A DNA stretch of 64,000 bases from Pseudotamlana agarivorans. Its GTDB lineage: Bacteria; Bacteroidota; Bacteroidia; Flavobacteriales; Flavobacteriaceae. The stretch's first letter is position 1. Every line of letters begins with the position of its first letter. The position numbers were made by a program, and so were the translations under genes. Below, piece by piece: positions 62,001-64,000 of this stretch. The stretch is taken from the NCBI RefSeq assembly GCF_018860245.1, contig NZ_JAHKPD010000018.1:391206-455205 (forward strand). The letters run 5' to 3'. Below the pieces are notes generated by a model. The model saw only the letters and a list, made by a program, of their open reading frames with translations. It made no database searches and was not told the origin of the DNA.

Positions 62001-63961
62001 GTACTGTCATCATTTTCATCGCAAATTGCAAAATCTCCGGTATCCGTTGCTGTTAATAATAAATTGGTGTGTATTTCAAATGGGACAACAGAAGCACAGC
62101 CTGTGCCAGAGTCTTCAACTCTAAGATAAATGCTTGTAAATCCAGGGGCGTCAAAACCGTTAGTAAATTCATAATTTGTTTCATCGGCAATTGGATTTGT
62201 GCCGTTATTTGCATCTTCATAATTAGCATGGAACGTGGTGTTTACTCCGGTCAACCCATTAAGTATATTAGGGAGAACCTCTGTTAGATCAAAAAGAGCA
62301 TGACCATCTAAATCTGTGTCACAAGCATCGATAAATTGTGGGTCTGTTTTGTTTACAATTGGGCTAATTTGAGTGTTAATTGTTAGTGATGTTGTTGTAG
62401 CACATCGTGTATTTATATTAACAGCTCTTACATATACAATATCACTAGCAGAGCTGTTCTTATAAAGATTATTAGTAATGGGGTTTGTACCTGCTGTAGC
62501 TTCAGACTGGCTTAAATGGTAAGAGAGGTATAAATCTTGGTTTCCTCCAGTAATTTCATCATTTTTTTCAGATAAATCGATATATGTCGAGCCGTCTGGC
62601 GTATCATCACTATCACAAACTTCTAAAGGAGTAGGGGAGATAATATTTGGAAGTGAATTTACAACAATGTTAAAACTGGAATACGCATAGCAGTTACCAT
62701 CCAAATCAAAAACTCTAACATATATTGGTTGTGAAGGACTTGAATTTGTAATAGGTGTTGTAATGGGGTTTTGGTTATTTCTGGCTTCAGCATCAGATAA
62801 ATGGTAACTGAATTCATAATTTGTAAAAGGACTTCGTGAGGCTACCTGTGCATCTTTGGTTGTGAGATCAAAATTCCTGGTACCATTGCTACCAATTTCA
62901 TCACATAATTCGTAATCTGGAAGCGTTTCCATAGGTTCTTCGGTATTAAGAACGATATCTATTTCATCTTGTTCAATACAAATAGAGCCGTTTATTAGAA
63001 CCGAAACATCAACGCGATAGGTGCCATCTTTGGTTGCTGTATAAGTTTCATTTGCGGCTCCAGGAATTAAGGTGTTGTTTAAATACCAAGAATAGGACGC
63101 TGCTGGATTTTGTATGTTGGCATCAATGATTGCTGAGGTTTCACAAGTAGAAATATCTGGACCTAAATCTAAAACCCTAAAACTATCACCTTCTATAAAA
63201 ACAGCAGAATCGTATTCGCCATTAGTTTGATCGGCAATAATAAGTTTAATGCGGTATTTTACATTGGGTTTAATGGTTCCAGAAGCCGTTAAAACAGTGG
63301 TTCTACCATTATAATTAGTGTCGCCAACGTTATACCCTTGAAAATACTGGTTGTTTTCTGCAGGGCAAACACCAAATATCTCATCATGAACGGTCTTGGT
63401 ATTTACGGGTATATTCGTATTTGGAATTAATGCAATATTTTGAAAAGGGGCTGAAGAGCCTTCTTCTTTGATAAGGAAAACGAAGCCGTCGGAGAACTGA
63501 CAAGGGTAAATATCAAAATATTCTTCTGACGCTAATAGGTAATTAAATTGAAATTGGTTCGAAATAGAAACAAAGTCAAATTCAATGGCTGTCGCGTTTA
63601 AATGGACGTCGGTAGTACCAAGTGCAGCTTCCAAATCGGGATCTGTGCCCCATGCTGTGGACCCTTCACTAAGCGTCGGTGTTATTGTAGAATTACCTCC
63701 CGAAGTTGCTCCTCCTGTGGAAAGCATAATACCATTAGCAAAAGGGAAATTGGAGTTGCCTCTTTCAAAATAGGCATAACTAGAAAATCCGCTATCAATG
63801 CCGTTTACTGGTGAGTTAATATTGCTAATGTTTACACATCCATCTACAAAGTTATCCTGAATTAATGTGGTTAGATCTACAGAATCATCTACTGTTATAC
63901 GTTGTGAAAACATAACGTTACAGCAAAAAAAAGTAAATAAGATAAGGTAATTAGATCTCAT
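59060..63961 (-). CDS. giant T9SS type B protein, choice-of-anchor L, eleven Asp-rich repeats
   Basis: 1633 aa. Signal M-R-S-N-Y-L-I-L-F-T-F-F cut near M-F-S-Q. Residues about 20-265 form a choice-of-anchor L domain (S-S-Y-A-Y-F-E-R-G, G-I-M-L-S-T-G, L-L-A-S-E-E-Y, D-G-F-V-F-L-I). An Ig-like segment (Y-S-W-Y-L-N-N-T-L-I-P-G-A) follows. From about 345 to 1400 there are eleven copies of a roughly 95-100-residue module, each starting with C-D-x-D-x-D-G-x-x-x-F-D-L (variants C-D-D-D-D-D-G, C-D-N-D-Q-D-G, C-D-A-D-Y-D-G). The final 85 residues are the type B sorting domain: F-F-T-P-N-N-D-G-F-Y-D-T-W and I-Y-N-R-Q-G-K-L-L-K, ending G-H-F-T-L-K-R. The gene's start lies 39 bases from the window edge, so upstream control is not visible. 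Confidence 0.88.
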   Translation of the reverse strand: MRSNYLILFTFFCCNVMFSQRITVDDSVDLTTLIQDNFVDGCVNISNINSPVNGIDSGFSSYAYFERGNSNFPFANGIMLSTGGATSGGNSTITPTLSEGSTAWGTDPDLEAALGTTDVHLNATAIEFDFVSISNQFQFNYLLASEEYFDIYPCQFSDGFVFLIKEEGSSAPFQNIALIPNTNIPVNTKTVHDEIFGVCPAENNQYFQGYNVGDTNYNGRTTVLTASGTIKPNVKYRIKLIIADQTNGEYDSAVFIEGDSFRVLDLGPDISTCETSAIIDANIQNPAASYSWYLNNTLIPGAANETYTATKDGTYRVDVSVLINGSICIEQDEIDIVLNTEEPMETLPDYELCDEIGSNGTRNFDLTTKDAQVASRSPFTNYEFSYHLSDAEARNNQNPITTPITNSSPSQPIYVRVFDLDGNCYAYSSFNIVVNSLPNIISPTPLEVCDSDDTPDGSTYIDLSEKNDEITGGNQDLYLSYHLSQSEATAGTNPITNNLYKNSSASDIVYVRAVNINTRCATTTSLTINTQISPIVNKTDPQFIDACDTDLDGHALFDLTEVLPNILNGLTGVNTTFHANYEDANNGTNPIADETNYEFTNGFDAPGFTSIYLRVEDSGTGCASVVPFEIHTNLLLTATDTGDFAICDENDDSTDTAKFNLLSVESFIANDLPFPISVEFYETEADRSAGNSVDKNQFYEATSPHTLYVSIGDGACTQEAEINLRVNPVLLFTSPPIAYCDDDDDGIVDIDLQSLDETITGGNANFNVTYFETEIDAENNDTSNRLTRYYRNTNPITTLYARIASVGATGCSTVNEFQIEVVTAPSTNKPNDIIICDNDQDGFSIINLNSKTSEIVSNTAGLDVDFFTSLNDAQNKTNEIPETQRDAYNTETQTIYIRVEDTVSPTGCFAIESFEAIVNTEPVFPAISNYQICESSGASVSDFYLYEKDAEILNGQSGKEVYYFEDAAFTSLIDKNTAYQNTSRMQTIYVLVENISDPNCFGTSTFVLQVSPDPVYNPVTPYLVCDDKSNDGKNVFNLDEKANEISQGLSGDILNISFHETRDDANNNTNSLPTNYTNITNPQTIFVRIESDDSLCFVVEEIGINIITAPNVTDALPLVYCDADYDGITNFDLTTADYDILDRVQSNLIINYFNELSDINQSDGLDNSNEISDPSKFNTGAKTVYIKVANTLTGCFSIIPVELIVNLPPLLNPIGSYPICDNDSDTFDLNIINDLIVDDLSTVNISYYNTLSDAENNTAPLASIFNYSANQHTLFSKVSNATTGCYFIAPFDLIINPNPIANTPPDLISCDDDFDGQFSFNLSENSLPIIGAQDPTQFTVSYYASLTDAEDKLNSLPNTYSAYDGEPLFARIENNATGCFNTTQFTTIVHPLPLIPIEDVVTLCRESYPLYIDAYTGDPADTYLWSTSVNASANNATLSEIAVTPSQLGTYSVTVTTPNNCSFTKTFTVIESEQAEITFTSTLDFSDPNRISVDINLNRIGDYVYILDGGTPQKTNVFENVSFGNHTVTVRDLNGCMDITKDVFVFDIPKFFTPNNDGFYDTWHIVGADQLPGSLVHIYNRQGKLLKTLHHSSPGWNGTFNGENMPTDDYWFVASIIQNGNEMEIKGHFTLKR

Positions 63962-64000
63962 TATAGTAAGTATTTCAGTTGATTTTGAAGGCTAATTAAA

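Noticed and set aside
1-64000. CRISPR arrays, prophage, integrons, insertion sequences, tRNA or rRNA genes
   Set aside because: No regular direct repeats with spacers, no integrase or transposase ORFs, and no cloverleaf or rRNA-like stretches were seen on reading.

Overview
The window is chromosomal DNA from a low-GC member of the Flavobacteriaceae (Bacteroidota), probably marine and of the Olleya/Lacinutrix/Winogradskyella/Formosa type. The genus is an inference. The family-level evidence is: two giant proteins with type B type-IX-secretion (T9SS) sorting domains, surface-lipoprotein signals of the C-S-N-D-D-D type, Bacteroidetes-type -7 boxes (TAnnTTTG) close to many start codons, near absence of Shine-Dalgarno sequences, GSII and GSIII glutamine synthetases side by side, a B12-dependent ribonucleotide reductase, fused IcmF, and a YpdA-type bacillithiol reductase. 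There is no rRNA, tRNA, CRISPR array, integrase or transposase that I can see. It is mostly core genome with two decayed accessory patches.

Layout. 1-3.1 kb: surface lipoprotein, MazG, a 50-aa conserved protein, a Ca2+/Na+ antiporter. 3.5-7.0 kb: divergent glutamine synthetases. 7.0-15.2 kb: purM, a DUF3078 protein, class II nrdJ, prfA, pyrF and a metal/cobalamin-receptor-like protein. 15.1-16.7 kb: small minus-strand proteins, two of them tandem paralogues, and a DUF4197 lipoprotein. 16.8-21.3 kb: purU and icmF, divergent. 21.5-25.7 kb: GNAT, Lrp, VOC, YpdA, a DUF1684 lipoprotein and fluC. 25.7-32.8 kb: a soft region with a dipeptidyl-peptidase III relic, a gene interrupted by two in-frame stops, a large ankyrin protein and REP-like palindromes. 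32.8-48.4 kb: housekeeping and stress genes (cupin, ilvE, mnmD, an epimerase, YceI, grpE-dnaJ, an ABC exporter-MscS-NtrC-like operon, PPK2, lysA, sucC). 48.6-53.8 kb: secreted beta-helix protein and partner, DUF1456, TerB-like, uvrB. 53.8-64.0 kb: two adjacent T9SS proteins of 1708 and 1633 aa built from a shared Asp-rich repeat.

Connections. nrdJ and icmF both need adenosylcobalamin, and the receptor-like protein after pyrF belongs to the fold that includes BtuF, so cobalamin is a recurring theme. The GSII/GSIII pair, purM, purU and pyrF serve nitrogen and nucleotide metabolism. YpdA with a downstream VOC enzyme suggests bacillithiol-linked detoxification.

I did not find a clear, complete, undescribed system. 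The most interesting signals are the repeat module shared by the two giant T9SS proteins, the tandem small paralogues at 15.4-15.8 kb, palindromic inserts in the IcmF linker, an NtrC-like regulator without a DNA-binding domain, and the two pseudogenes. All identifications are by reading the sequence; no database search was run.
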